From: a candidate division LCP-89 bacterium
Lineage (GTDB): Bacteria; Electryoneota; B3-LCP
NCBI GenBank assembly: GCA_025774555.1
Contig: JALGVT010000009.1
Span: 1 to 64,000 of the forward strand
Direction of reading: 5' to 3'
Length of the DNA: 64,000 bases
A program made the position numbers and the translations under genes. The notes below the pieces were generated by a model that saw nothing but the letters and a program-made list of their open reading frames with translations, was not told where the DNA came from and made no database searches. Shown piece by piece: positions 17,491-26,211 of this stretch (positions are counted from its first letter, which is position 1; each line of letters begins with the position of its first letter).

Positions 17491-17774
17491 TACCCACCTT
17501 CACGAGACAAAATAGAACCGATGAATCCACCCATAGCGCGATCAACTTCTTCCTGTATGTCAGGATATTCTTTTTCGACAATTTTCCGCCTGTCGTGATC
17601 GTCTATATCCACACCCTTCTCTCGTGCAATCCTTTCGGTTATCACCAACTCTTCCAATACCCTGCGAATAATCTTCCCGACGACTTCCGGGGACGATTCT
17701 TTAAGAACATGTATCAGCTTCTGCTGAACCATTTCGCCATAATTATCGCCGATTTCAAAGGGATCTAATGTCAT
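17490..17774 (-). CDS. Small conserved-looking protein of unknown function
   Basis: 94 residues, acidic, predicted mostly helical, no cysteines, no signal peptide or membrane segment. I recognise no family. The frame is tightly packed: 14 bp after the PP-loop gene and one-base overlap with queH, so translation is almost certainly coupled. Position between two tRNA-modifying enzymes suggests an accessory role in tRNA modification, an inference from context only. Confidence 0.7.
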   Translation of the reverse strand: MTLDPFEIGDNYGEMVQQKLIHVLKESSPEVVGKIIRRVLEELVITERIAREKGVDIDDHDRRKIVEKEYPDIQEEVDRAMGGFIGSILSREGG

Positions 17775-17788
17775 CTGTCAGCACTCCA

Positions 17789-18832
17789 CTATTTCAGTAT
17801 TAATTCCGCAACCTGCTCAGGTTGAAGAGGTTCAACCGTGAACTGTTCTTCCGACCCATTGCGTAAGCATGACACATCGACTCTATCTCGAGCGTCAGCG
17901 TCACTGTAACGCGCCACTATCTGCGCCGCAAACTGCAACTCATCTCTGCTAAGATCACCCTCTATTAAGGCTGTCGGTCCTGGAATTTCAACCGGCATCA
18001 TCATGGTTCTGCCTGAAGCAAAATTCTCTAACGCGTTATTCTCACCTTCGTTGCGACCGACAATCATTTTCACTTTCTCGGACAACCTTAAATGCCTGCC
18101 CAGCGTCAACAAATCGAAGTCTTCGTGTGTTACTTTCCTGCCTTCAGGAAGGTTTCTTATGAAATCGAAAAACTTTCGACCATACACTGGATCGGTCAAA
18201 AAACAGCAGCCGCCCGCAGGCTGAGGATATTTCGTTAAACCGAACTCTTTAGCGAGTTCAATCTGCGGTCTTCTTGTCCGACCGTGGAAACCTTTTAGTT
18301 TAGAACGATCTACCCAGCCCTTACGCTCAACTTCGGTCTCTGCAAGCTTCAGGGCAGACAGCGGTCTAAGCAGATACCCATCCAATCCGGATTGTTTCTC
18401 CATCTGTCTTAAAGTAGGGCGATGCTGAGTCATGGGACGCTGACCTATCACTTCGCCGGAGAAGACAAAATCGGCTCCCACTTTCTCCATCATCTCCTTC
18501 GCTTTGCGGAACATCATGACACGGCAGTCGATACAGGGATTGGCATTCTTACCGTACCCCCAACGCGGGTTGGTGACGACGTCCAGGTATTCCTTCGATA
18601 CGTCAACAATATTTACCGCAAAGGCTAAATCTTCGCCCACCTTAAGCGCTTCGCTGCACAGATTTGAGGTCTCGTCAGACACACCTCGCTTCTTCAGCGA
18701 ATCGGTAATGCAGAAACCCGTGCTGAAATAGATCCCGCGGACTTCTATCCCCTGCTCTATGAGGAGCCTGGCGGCTAATGTGCTGTCCAACCCGCCGGAT
18801 ATCAGACCTAAGGCTCTTCTGTTTTGCACCAT
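17789..18832 (-). CDS. PP-loop ATPase, ThiI/MnmA-related tRNA sulfurtransferase-like
   Basis: 347 residues. The N-terminal PP-loop SGGLDST (13-19) marks an adenylating enzyme. Further cysteine motifs are NPCIDCR (about 98-104) and AGGCCFLTDP (about 210-219), together with GEVIGQRPM. This pattern belongs to the family often labelled tRNA (5-methylaminomethyl-2-thiouridylate)-methyltransferase, probably an Fe-S or persulfide-dependent tRNA thiolase. It overlaps the upstream MIP18 gene by 25 bp. Its operon supplies cysteine desulfurase and Fe-S machinery, consistent with a sulfur-transfer role. Exact modified nucleotide unknown. Confidence 0.8.
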   Translation of the reverse strand: MVQNRRALGLISGGLDSTLAARLLIEQGIEVRGIYFSTGFCITDSLKKRGVSDETSNLCSEALKVGEDLAFAVNIVDVSKEYLDVVTNPRWGYGKNANPCIDCRVMMFRKAKEMMEKVGADFVFSGEVIGQRPMTQHRPTLRQMEKQSGLDGYLLRPLSALKLAETEVERKGWVDRSKLKGFHGRTRRPQIELAKEFGLTKYPQPAGGCCFLTDPVYGRKFFDFIRNLPEGRKVTHEDFDLLTLGRHLRLSEKVKMIVGRNEGENNALENFASGRTMMMPVEIPGPTALIEGDLSRDELQFAAQIVARYSDADARDRVDVSCLRNGSEEQFTVEPLQPEQVAELILK

Positions 18833-19146
18833 GTCCGTATCACGTCCGTATCAAAACCGAGCTTTTCCCTGGCGCTGTCGCTCATCATAGCCTTATTCCA
18901 GGGCGGATCGAAGACCACTTTTACTTCGACAGATGATGCGCCTGTGTGCTCAAGTACTGCTTCCTCTGCCTGCTTTTTAATCGTTGAATGCATCGGGCAG
19001 CCCTTGGTTGTCAGAGTCATCGCCACCGTAACTTTATCGCCGTCCATGCGGATGTCGTAAATGAATCCAAGATTGACGATATCAACTGGTATTTCCGGAT
19101 CTACGACCGTTTCAAGCGCTTTATATACAGCTTCTTCTGTGATCAT
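18808..19146 (-). CDS. MIP18/DUF59-family Fe-S assembly factor (SufT/PaaD-like)
   Basis: 112 residues from the chosen ATG. Standalone MIP18 domain: VVDPEIPVDIVNLGFIYDI, TTKGCPMHSTI with the conserved Cys, and FDPPWNKAMMS. Such proteins help mature Fe-S proteins. The frame is open 90 nt further upstream into mrp, but GGGGAG lies about 10 nt before the ATG at 19146 and the family starts with ITEEAVYKAL, so the short form is preferred. It begins 4 bp after mrp stops. Confidence 0.9.
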   Translation of the reverse strand: MITEEAVYKALETVVDPEIPVDIVNLGFIYDIRMDGDKVTVAMTLTTKGCPMHSTIKKQAEEAVLEHTGASSVEVKVVFDPPWNKAMMSDSAREKLGFDTDVIRTWCKTEEP

Positions 19147-19150
19147 TTTA

Positions 19151-20230
19151 CTAAAACTCCCCGAGCTTTCCTGCCACATTTTGCCATAAAGCGCGATAAC
19201 TCTTGGAAGTTTCAGATTCAGGATCGGCGATGACAATCGGTTCGCCGCGGTCAGCCAATTCCAAGATTTTCGGATCCATCGGGATTTCGCCCAGCAAGGG
19301 AAGATTTATTCTCTCGGCTTCCCGCTTTCCCCCACCCTTACCGAACGGATGTGAAACGTCTCCGCAGTTTGGGCAGCGGTAGTAGCTCATGTTTTCGATT
19401 ATACCGAGTACTGTTACATTGGTATGCTGGAACATGACCGCGCCGCGGTGCGTGTCATCCAAAGCCAGATTTTGCGGCGTGGTAACTACTAATGCGCCGT
19501 CAACTTTATATTTCTGGGATAATGATATCTGCACGTCGCCGGTTCCCGGCGGGAGGTCGATGAAAAGCACATCGAGTTCTCCCCACTGTGTCCCATTAAC
19601 AATCTGTTCAAGCGCTTTATTCAACATCGGTCCCCGCCAGATCAACGGCTGATCTTTCTCAATGAGGTAGCCGATTGACATGGATTTGATGCCGTGTTTA
19701 TCGAAAGGGATGACTCCCTCTTCATTCGCTTCAGGATGGGTACCGATTCCCATAAGAGTAGGAAAACTGGGACCGTGGATGTCCGCGTCCAAGAGACCGA
19801 CCTTCAGACCCTGCTGTCCAGCGGTAACCGCCAGGTTAACGGCGATGGTAGATTTCCCGACACCGCCTTTCCCGGAAGAGACAGCAACTATTCTTTTTAC
19901 ACCTTTTACTGGTTTAGGATCAGCGATGCTGCCGGTCTGAGTTGTCTGTTTGGCGCTCTGTCCCGGTTTCGGTATGTTCTCCACCTCGACTTGTACCTTC
20001 TCATAACCTGATTCGTTCTTCAGTACTTCTAAAGTGTAGTCCTTGAGCCCTTTTGCGATTTTATCTTCGACGCCCTCCATTTTCAACTGGACGGTCAGAT
20101 TGACACCGTCGATAATAATCCCTTTAATCATTCCGAAAGAGACGATATCTCTTGAATAACCGGGATATTTAATCTGTTTCAGTAGTTCTAATACTGCCGC
20201 TTCAGAATTATCCGTTTTGCTCATTATCAT
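19151..20230 (-). CDS. mrp: Mrp/NBP35-type Fe-S carrier ATPase
   Basis: 359 residues. An N-terminal MIP18 domain (about 10-85) is followed by a P-loop ATPase of the MinD/ParA fold with deviant Walker A GKGGVGKST (about 140-148), FIDLPPGTGDVQ and the cluster-binding CPNC (about 288-291). Mrp binds a bridging 4Fe-4S cluster between two subunits and delivers it to targets in the cytoplasm. It is the first structural gene after the Rrf2 regulator (23-bp gap). ATG at 20230; another ATG 6 nt downstream is possible. Confidence 0.95.
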   Translation of the reverse strand: MIMSKTDNSEAAVLELLKQIKYPGYSRDIVSFGMIKGIIIDGVNLTVQLKMEGVEDKIAKGLKDYTLEVLKNESGYEKVQVEVENIPKPGQSAKQTTQTGSIADPKPVKGVKRIVAVSSGKGGVGKSTIAVNLAVTAGQQGLKVGLLDADIHGPSFPTLMGIGTHPEANEEGVIPFDKHGIKSMSIGYLIEKDQPLIWRGPMLNKALEQIVNGTQWGELDVLFIDLPPGTGDVQISLSQKYKVDGALVVTTPQNLALDDTHRGAVMFQHTNVTVLGIIENMSYYRCPNCGDVSHPFGKGGGKREAERINLPLLGEIPMDPKILELADRGEPIVIADPESETSKSYRALWQNVAGKLGEF

Positions 20231-20253
20231 TCATTCCTATAGTTAATATTAAA

Positions 20254-20706
20254 CTATTCCTTATCAGAGAGGTGCAGCCATTTCAGGCGGTCACCAGCGG
20301 GTCTCGCCCGGTCTGCCATCTCTTGCAAGGTTACTTTCTCCAATTCGGTGTACATCGATTTTTCCGCGCGTTTGAACGTTTCACGGATCAAGCAGTCCGA
20401 TCCGAACTGGCATTCGCGTCTGTCATAGAGTGGTTTGAAAAGCGGAGCAGTGCCTTCGACCGCCTCGGTGACATCACGCAGAGTGATCTCATCCGGTGGC
20501 AGCGCGAGACGGTATCCTCCCTTAGCCCCCCGATATGATTTGACCAAACCTGCTTTAGCCAGATTCTGAAAAATCTTAGCGAGATAGCTTTCAGGCAGAT
20601 TCTGCGCGCGGGCGATTTCATTAACCAGAACGGTTTCACTTCCCTGTTTCATGGCGAGGAAAAGGAGACCGTGCACTGCGTAATCACATCCAATCGAGAA
20701 TTGCAT
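20254..20706 (-). CDS. Rrf2/IscR-family transcriptional regulator
   Basis: 150 residues from the ATG at 20706. Winged-helix domain at the N terminus (MQFSIGCDYAVHGLLFLA ... NLPESYLAKIFQNLAKAGLV ... GAKGGYRLA), then a C-terminal sensing loop with Cys99 and Cys105 (CQFGSDC). IscR uses a C-x5-C-x5-C triad; here the third position is Phe111, so a cluster would need another ligand, perhaps Cys7 or a histidine. It heads the Fe-S operon, suggesting autoregulated control by cluster status. The frame extends 18 nt upstream but MQFS is the family start. Confidence 0.88.
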   Translation of the reverse strand: MQFSIGCDYAVHGLLFLAMKQGSETVLVNEIARAQNLPESYLAKIFQNLAKAGLVKSYRGAKGGYRLALPPDEITLRDVTEAVEGTAPLFKPLYDRRECQFGSDCLIRETFKRAEKSMYTELEKVTLQEMADRARPAGDRLKWLHLSDKE

Positions 20707-20727
20707 ACAGCCTATTCCAGACAATTC

Positions 20728-20742
20728 GGACTCTCATTGTCC
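20728..20742 (-). promoter_or_regulatory. Candidate Rrf2 operator in the Fe-S operon promoter
   Basis: A GGAC-N7-GTCC dyad (20728-20742) lies 22 bp upstream of the regulator start, next to TATATT/TATTAT (20744-20752 region, minus strand) that could be the -10. Rrf2 proteins usually bind such dyads over their own promoter. The placement is suggestive; binding is inferred. Confidence 0.45.
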
Positions 20743-20857
20743 TAATATAATAAGAGTACGTAATAAAAACAACAGAAATTTGTTTTTTTCTTTTTACTTG
20801 TAACGGTTCTCTCTATTTGTTAACTTGACCACTACCTCAATCTGGATTTTGGTTACC

Positions 20858-21760
20858 ATGAAAATAGAACAGATTCTCTACCCTGCTCCGCCGTACAGTT
20901 TCGAGCTATCCTTTGGCTATTTAACTCCCCAACGCCCGGATCCCATCATCAGTTTCGATGGTGAAACGGTCAGCCGTATCCTTTCGATCAGAAAAGGCGC
21001 TGATGCGCTGATCAACCTGCGATCTCGCGGAACGGTAAATAAGCCCGAGTTGCTGGTTACCATAGAGGCGGATCAACTGAATGATGACGATTGTAAGAAA
21101 TACCTGAAACTGGTAGAAGAGATTTTCTGTCTGAGCCTCGATTTGAATGTATTCTATGACACTATAAAGTATGATCCCGTTCTTCATCGACATTGCATGA
21201 ACAATACAGGTTTGAAGCCTGTTCTTGAACCGAGTCTCTTCGAAGCCTTGACCTGGGCAATCATTGGACAGCAAGTCAATCTCCATTTTGCTTGTCAAGT
21301 TAAGTTGGGAATGTTAAAAAAGTATGCGCCAGTCAAAACTTTTAATGGTGAGAAAATATTTAAATACCCTGATCCTTCAGACCTTGCAGAGCTGAATCCT
21401 CAGGATTGGCGGAAATTCAAAAGTTCAGTGCGTAAAGCTGAATACATTATCGGTCTGGCTCAGCAGATACAGAACGGTTTCGATCTGGAGGAATTGCGAC
21501 AACAGCCTGATGTTGAGATTATCGAGGCGCTGATACAGATCAGGGGAATCGGCAGGTGGACCGCAGAATATACGCTGATCCGGGGATTTGGAAGATTCGA
21601 CGCTCTGCCAACCGGCGATGCCGGACTGCAGAATGGATATAAAACGATCTACAGGCTTGACCGGAAACCATCGAAGGAAGAGCTGATAGAGAAAGCGGAG
21701 TTATGGAGACCTTATAGAGGTCTGGCAACGTACTATTTATGGTGGGGAAAAAGGGGATAA
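20858..21760 (+). CDS. DNA-3-methyladenine glycosylase II, AlkA-like
   Basis: 300 residues from the ATG at 20858. It removes alkylated purines from DNA. An N-terminal AlkA-type beta domain (about 1-105) is followed by the helix-hairpin-helix-GPD core: EALTWAIIGQQVNLHFACQV, IQIRGIGRWTAEYTLIRGFG (hairpin) and LPTGDAGLQNG with the catalytic Asp. A TTG lies 33 nt upstream in frame, but the residues it would add do not match the family, so the ATG is preferred although its Shine-Dalgarno is weak. Divergent from the Fe-S operon. Confidence 0.9.
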   Translation: MKIEQILYPAPPYSFELSFGYLTPQRPDPIISFDGETVSRILSIRKGADALINLRSRGTVNKPELLVTIEADQLNDDDCKKYLKLVEEIFCLSLDLNVFYDTIKYDPVLHRHCMNNTGLKPVLEPSLFEALTWAIIGQQVNLHFACQVKLGMLKKYAPVKTFNGEKIFKYPDPSDLAELNPQDWRKFKSSVRKAEYIIGLAQQIQNGFDLEELRQQPDVEIIEALIQIRGIGRWTAEYTLIRGFGRFDALPTGDAGLQNGYKTIYRLDRKPSKEELIEKAELWRPYRGLATYYLWWGKRG

Positions 21761-21807
21761 GCATCGGAAAAGGCGCATACCTTGGTTTGATAATTACTAC
21801 GCCCGCT

Positions 21808-22869
21808 TTAGCCTTCATTCATGATTATTTCATGAATTATTGCGGCTGGTTCATCGACACAGTGGCTCTGGTTGCCTAATATAATCATGTCTATATTCTG
21901 TTTTGGATAATAAAACACCTTGGCGCTGATTCCGGGATCATCTCCAGCATGCCCGAGGCGGATAACTTCCGCAACGTCCATTACAAAAACGATGCCGTAA
22001 CCATAACACCAGGTTCCCGCCGCTTCTTTATTGATGGGACCTGCAGGTGTCAAAATCATCTTCGTCATCTCTTCCGACAATAGCTTTCCATCACGAAGCG
22101 CCCTCATGAAATCGACCAGGTCCTGAGCCGAAGAAAATGCTCCCCCATCGGAAGCGCCGTGCGGGGGAACGGCATAGATATTCCTGCGCCATCCGGCGAC
22201 GTCTCCATCTTCGTTCAGGATAGGAATATGCCCCTCAGCCACGTTCTCTTCGATATAGTCAAGTGACGGGAAATCTGATCTGCCCATACCGGCTCTGGCA
22301 AAGACATTCTTGCGCACATAGTTGAAATAAGACTCCCCCGACGCCTTTTCGATCATCAAGCCCAGCAGGATATATCCTGCATTGTTATAGCTGAACTGAT
22401 CACCGGCATCAAACAGCGGGAAACGGTTGGGAAAAAGCGGCAGGAAATCTTCCAGTTTCTTCACCGAATAATTGGGACGGTGAGTCCAGAGCCCTTCGTA
22501 ATCATCCGTGTCTTCATCCAGTTCCTCGAAGTAATCGGGAATGCCTGAAGTGTGCATCAGCAGATGTTTTATGCGGACGTCAGATGGAATTGAAATGCTG
22601 GTCAGCTTCAGTATATTCGCGACTTTACTGTCAAAAGAAAGCAGACCTCTTTCGATCAATTGTAAAACTGCGACGGCGGTGAACATTTTTGTGACTGATG
22701 CCAGCGGATAAGCCATATCTATATCATTCAATATACGCCATGACCGGCTGGCGTAGCCGTAGGTTCCAGAAAAAAGCGCTTCGTCGCCTCGGCTTAAGAG
22801 AATTACGCCGGAGAATTTATTCTCTTTCGCCATCTGGCGTACCGTCTGATCGATCTGTTCAGTATTCAT
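21808..22869 (-). CDS. Serine hydrolase of the class C beta-lactamase / PBP-like family
   Basis: 353 residues. The catalytic SxxK is in LASVTKMFTAVAVLQL, the YxN in FSYNNAGYILLGL, and a HxG in LGHAGDDPG replaces KTG, as in many esterase-type members. No signal peptide is visible, so it may act in the cytoplasm. Members hydrolyse esters, D-amino acid peptides or beta-lactams; the substrate cannot be read from sequence. It lies 23 bp after the second cysteine desulfurase. Confidence 0.88.
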   Translation of the reverse strand: MNTEQIDQTVRQMAKENKFSGVILLSRGDEALFSGTYGYASRSWRILNDIDMAYPLASVTKMFTAVAVLQLIERGLLSFDSKVANILKLTSISIPSDVRIKHLLMHTSGIPDYFEELDEDTDDYEGLWTHRPNYSVKKLEDFLPLFPNRFPLFDAGDQFSYNNAGYILLGLMIEKASGESYFNYVRKNVFARAGMGRSDFPSLDYIEENVAEGHIPILNEDGDVAGWRRNIYAVPPHGASDGGAFSSAQDLVDFMRALRDGKLLSEEMTKMILTPAGPINKEAAGTWCYGYGIVFVMDVAEVIRLGHAGDDPGISAKVFYYPKQNIDMIILGNQSHCVDEPAAIIHEIIMNEG

Positions 22870-22892
22870 CTGCTGTCTCTGTTCTATGGGCT

Positions 22893-24023
22893 CTACTTAC
22901 TCGGGATTTCCAATCTGCCAATCGCCTCAATGGCTTTATCAATTTCTTCTTCGGTGGTGAACCGTCCCACCGAAAAACGTATCGTCCCCATAGCATATTC
23001 AAGCGGCACATTCATCGCTTCCAGCACTGAACTTACTTTAATGGCATCGCTGTGACAGGCTGCGCCCGCAGAAGCAGATACATCTTTCAGTTCTGAAAGG
23101 ATTGCGTCAGCTTTAAGATTCTTAAAACTTATGCTGGAAGTATTGGGCAGCCGCTGTTCGGGATGTCCATTTATCCTGATATCTGAGAATTGTTTTTTCA
23201 GCCCGGATTCGAAGCGGTTTCGCAGATTCATCAGATGCTCCATGCCTTCATTGAGGTGTGCATCTGCCTGCGCGCAGGCTTCACCAAGTCCGACAATTTC
23301 GATCACGTTCTCAGTCCCCGCGCGACGGTTCATTTCGTGATTGGCGCCGTGCATGTATTTTTCCAGTTTTACGCCGCTGCGAACGTACAGCGCTCCGACG
23401 CCCTTCGGACCGTATAGCTTATGACCGGCAATAGATAGAAGATCGACGTTCAACTCATCTACTCGCACAGGGATCTTTCCTACTGATTGCGCGCAATCAG
23501 AATGTACGATGACTCCGCGTTTATGAGCAATGCCAGCAATTTCATTGATGGGTTCAATCGTGCCGACTTCATTATTGGCGTGCATTACCGATATCAGGAT
23601 CGTTTCAGGATTGATTGCCGCTTCAACTTGACCGGGATCAATCAAACCGTGTTCATCGACAGACAGATAGGTTATACGAAAACCGTTACTCGCTAAATAA
23701 CGGCAGACTTCCGTCACCGCGGGATGTTCAATCGCAGTCGTGATGATGTGATTGCCCTTCTGCCGATACGCACGCGCTATACCCTTAATAGCAAAATTAT
23801 TCGCTTCGGTGCCGCCGCTGGTGAAAATCACTTCATCCGTATCGCAGTGCAGCATAGCCGCAACCTGCCGTCGAGCGTTTTCGACCGCATTTTTAGCAGT
23901 GACGCCAAAGACATGACCGCTCGATGGATTGCCGAAATGCTCGGTAATAAAAGGCAGCATCGCGGCGGCAACTTGCGAATCAATCGGAGTTGTAGCGTTG
24001 TAATCAAGGTAGATTGGTTTCAT
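22893..24023 (-). CDS. Second cysteine desulfurase, IscS/NifS group
   Basis: 376 residues. N-terminal IYLDYNATTPI, PLP lysine in SIAGHKLYGPKGVGALYVR, active-site cysteine in SASAGAACHSDAIK. It is close to the NifS at 15709-16935 in length and fold but diverged in the cysteine loop, suggesting a different acceptor. No scaffold gene is adjacent; its neighbour is a serine hydrolase. It may serve tRNA thiolation or another sulfur pathway. Confidence 0.92.
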   Translation of the reverse strand: MKPIYLDYNATTPIDSQVAAAMLPFITEHFGNPSSGHVFGVTAKNAVENARRQVAAMLHCDTDEVIFTSGGTEANNFAIKGIARAYRQKGNHIITTAIEHPAVTEVCRYLASNGFRITYLSVDEHGLIDPGQVEAAINPETILISVMHANNEVGTIEPINEIAGIAHKRGVIVHSDCAQSVGKIPVRVDELNVDLLSIAGHKLYGPKGVGALYVRSGVKLEKYMHGANHEMNRRAGTENVIEIVGLGEACAQADAHLNEGMEHLMNLRNRFESGLKKQFSDIRINGHPEQRLPNTSSISFKNLKADAILSELKDVSASAGAACHSDAIKVSSVLEAMNVPLEYAMGTIRFSVGRFTTEEEIDKAIEAIGRLEIPSK

Positions 24024-24471
24024 GCGTTATCGCTCTTCAATCCGGTTTGGTGTGTCAAAGGCACACCGAAACAATAATAAAAGCTATTCTTTAATATAAG
24101 AAAGATTAGTCGCAAAGTCAAGGAAACGCCAGGGATTTCCCTCACGAAGTGGCTACTTCGGAGAAATCCGACGCTATATTGCCTGTGCTGTCAGGTCTCT
24201 GCACCTGATAGCTCCATCGACTATCGACTGCGGAGAATCGACAGCACATTAAACAAGGGGCTGCAGCCCCTTGCCGTCGGATTCGGGGAATCCGACCTAC
24301 AAGACTCCGCAATCGACGATCGTCCCCGACCCCGACGGCTGGCATTATTATCCACGGGTGGAAATCCGTGAAAGAAATCTTCTCCTATAAGCAAAAGATG
24401 AATATAACTGTTGTACAATAACTCTCATGGAATTATTTTAAGATAAAAGAATAAACAGGCGAGGAATTCAA
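24024..24471. repeat. Intergenic palindromic repeat cluster
   Basis: The gene-less 448 bp hold a perfect 18-bp palindrome AAGGGGCTGCAGCCCCTT (24255-24272), a hairpin with 9-bp arms GTCGGATTC / GAATCCGAC (24276-24296), TCAGGT/ACCTGA (24191-24208) and CCCCGACCCCGACGG (24324-24338), which echoes the element at 2915-2959. The last 100 bp are AT-rich and should hold the promoter of the following plus-strand gene, which has AGGAATTCAA before its ATG. Confidence 0.65.
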
Positions 24472-26094
24472 ATGACTACGGCAAAACTACCTCTTCAACT
24501 ACTGCTGATCCTTTTCTTCAGTTGTCTTATAACTGTAAATGCATCGGCAATAACAGGCGAAGTCATTAACTCATTCGCAACGCCCGCAACTTGCCCGACA
24601 GGTTTAACCTGGGACGGCGAACTGCTCTGGCTGGCGGATCTGAAGACTGATACCATTTATGCTGTAAGCAGCGCTGACGGCAGTGTTATACAGAGCCTCG
24701 CCGCGCCGACTTTCAGACCCCTCGGGCTGGCTTTCGATGGCGAAGGGCTCTGGTGTGTCTGCGGAGAAGAAGAGCGCATTTACAGAATTCTTCCCGCAAC
24801 GGGATTGGTAACGAACACATTCGAATCTCCGATTACCAAACCGACGGGATTAGCCTGGGATGGCAAATACCTCTGGGTTGCCAGCCGTTCTGAAGATGAG
24901 ATCCACCAGATCAGCCCGCAGGACGGCACTACCATTACCTCTTTCCCTTCGCCCGCAGGTTATCCGCAGGGACTTACCTATGACGGCAAATACCTATGGG
25001 TAGCAGACCGCATCACCAACCGGATCTACATGGTCGATCCCAGCGGCGGCGAGGTCATTCTGCTTTTCGATGCGCCGGCTCCCTATGCGGATGGATTAGC
25101 CTGGGACGGACAGCATTTATGGAACGCCGATTTTCAGTCCGATTCGCTCTATTGTTTCTCGATCGGCGATGAAGGGATTTATCTGCGGAAGGATGAGAAG
25201 ATTCAGCAGGTGGAATTCACTCATGAAGTGCGCAACTACGGTCCCGGAACGATGGAAAGTCTGGACATCTACATTGCTCTGCCTCATACTCTCCCCAATC
25301 AGGATATTATCGGTGAACCGGTTTTCTCAGCAGAACCGACGGATTTCCTTCTCGATCAATGGGATCAGAAAGTCGCGCATTATCATTTTACGGGGAAAGC
25401 AGCGGGGTCAATTTCAAGCGTCAGTATGACCGTACAGGCAAAGATGTACGACACGCGCTGGTTTATCTTCCCTGAAAAATGCGGCGGTCTGAAAGACATA
25501 CCGAAAGAGATACGCGCTGAATATCTCGTCAACGATGAGAAGTTCGACCTGGATGATCCAGTCATACAGCAAGCGCTCGAGTCTTGTGTCGGGGACGAGC
25601 AAAATCCGTACTGGATAATGCGGAACATATACAACCATATCATCGACAATATGTATTACGAACTCGCTGGAGGATGGAATACTGCTCCGGCAGTGCTAAA
25701 ACGCGGCAATGGATCATGTTCGGAATATACCTTCGTCTTTATCGCCATGTGCAGAGCGGCTGGAATTCCCGCCCGTTACGCAGGGTCCATCGCCATCCGC
25801 GGCGATGACGCCAGTCTGGATGACGTATTCCACCGCTGGGCGGAGGTCTATCTACCTGATTACGGCTGGATACCGGTCGATCCATCCAGAGGAGATAAAC
25901 CGACGCCGGAAGGACAATATAACGCGATAGGACACCTCGGTAACGGCTGTTTGATCACGACGATTGGCGGCGGGAATTCGGAGTATCTCGGCTGGACGTA
26001 CAATTCAGACGAGAAATGGACCACAACCGGCAAATGCAAGATATACACAGAGCATATCGGTGAGTGGAATCCGCTGATTGTAGAAGAACCGTAG
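24472..26094 (+). CDS. Exported propeller-transglutaminase protein
   Basis: 540 residues. Signal peptide 1-about 26. Five repeats of PTGLTWDGELLWLAD type (about 40-240) build an NHL/Vgb-like beta-propeller, followed by a beta-rich region and a transglutaminase-like core. The papain-like triad is visible: Cys416 in GNGSCSEY, His454 in FHRWAEVYL, Asp470 in VDPSRGD. Such enzymes act as proteases, amidases or crosslinkers outside the cell. No sorting domain at the C terminus. Flanked by repeats, no co-directional neighbours. Propeller plus transglutaminase in one chain is uncommon. Confidence 0.85.
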   Translation: MTTAKLPLQLLLILFFSCLITVNASAITGEVINSFATPATCPTGLTWDGELLWLADLKTDTIYAVSSADGSVIQSLAAPTFRPLGLAFDGEGLWCVCGEEERIYRILPATGLVTNTFESPITKPTGLAWDGKYLWVASRSEDEIHQISPQDGTTITSFPSPAGYPQGLTYDGKYLWVADRITNRIYMVDPSGGEVILLFDAPAPYADGLAWDGQHLWNADFQSDSLYCFSIGDEGIYLRKDEKIQQVEFTHEVRNYGPGTMESLDIYIALPHTLPNQDIIGEPVFSAEPTDFLLDQWDQKVAHYHFTGKAAGSISSVSMTVQAKMYDTRWFIFPEKCGGLKDIPKEIRAEYLVNDEKFDLDDPVIQQALESCVGDEQNPYWIMRNIYNHIIDNMYYELAGGWNTAPAVLKRGNGSCSEYTFVFIAMCRAAGIPARYAGSIAIRGDDASLDDVFHRWAEVYLPDYGWIPVDPSRGDKPTPEGQYNAIGHLGNGCLITTIGGGNSEYLGWTYNSDEKWTTTGKCKIYTEHIGEWNPLIVEEP

Positions 26095-26096
26095 AT

Positions 26097-26128
26097 AGTC
26101 GCTGGTTGCTGGTGGCTGGTCGCTGGGT
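26097..26128. repeat. Short degenerate GCTGGT-type tandem repeat
   Basis: Imperfect units GTCGCTGG, TTGCTGG, TGGCTGG, GTCGCTGG follow one another, then a related GTGGTTAGTGGATAGTGGG stretch at 26154-26172. Located at the junction between the transglutaminase gene and the acquired restriction cassette. Confidence 0.5.
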
Positions 26129-26211
26129 AGAAGAATCTTGCGCTGAAAAATAAGTGGTTAGTGGATAGTGGGTAGGCTTAAATTAAGCTCAGTTATTAAA
26201 ATATTGAGTAG

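Noticed and set aside
21808-22869. A beta-lactamase resistance gene
   Set aside because: The HxG in place of KTG and the lack of a signal peptide fit esterase or peptidase-like members; resistance cannot be claimed.
24024-24471. CRISPR array
   Set aside because: The repeats are palindromes of different sequence without regular spacers, and no cas genes occur in the window.
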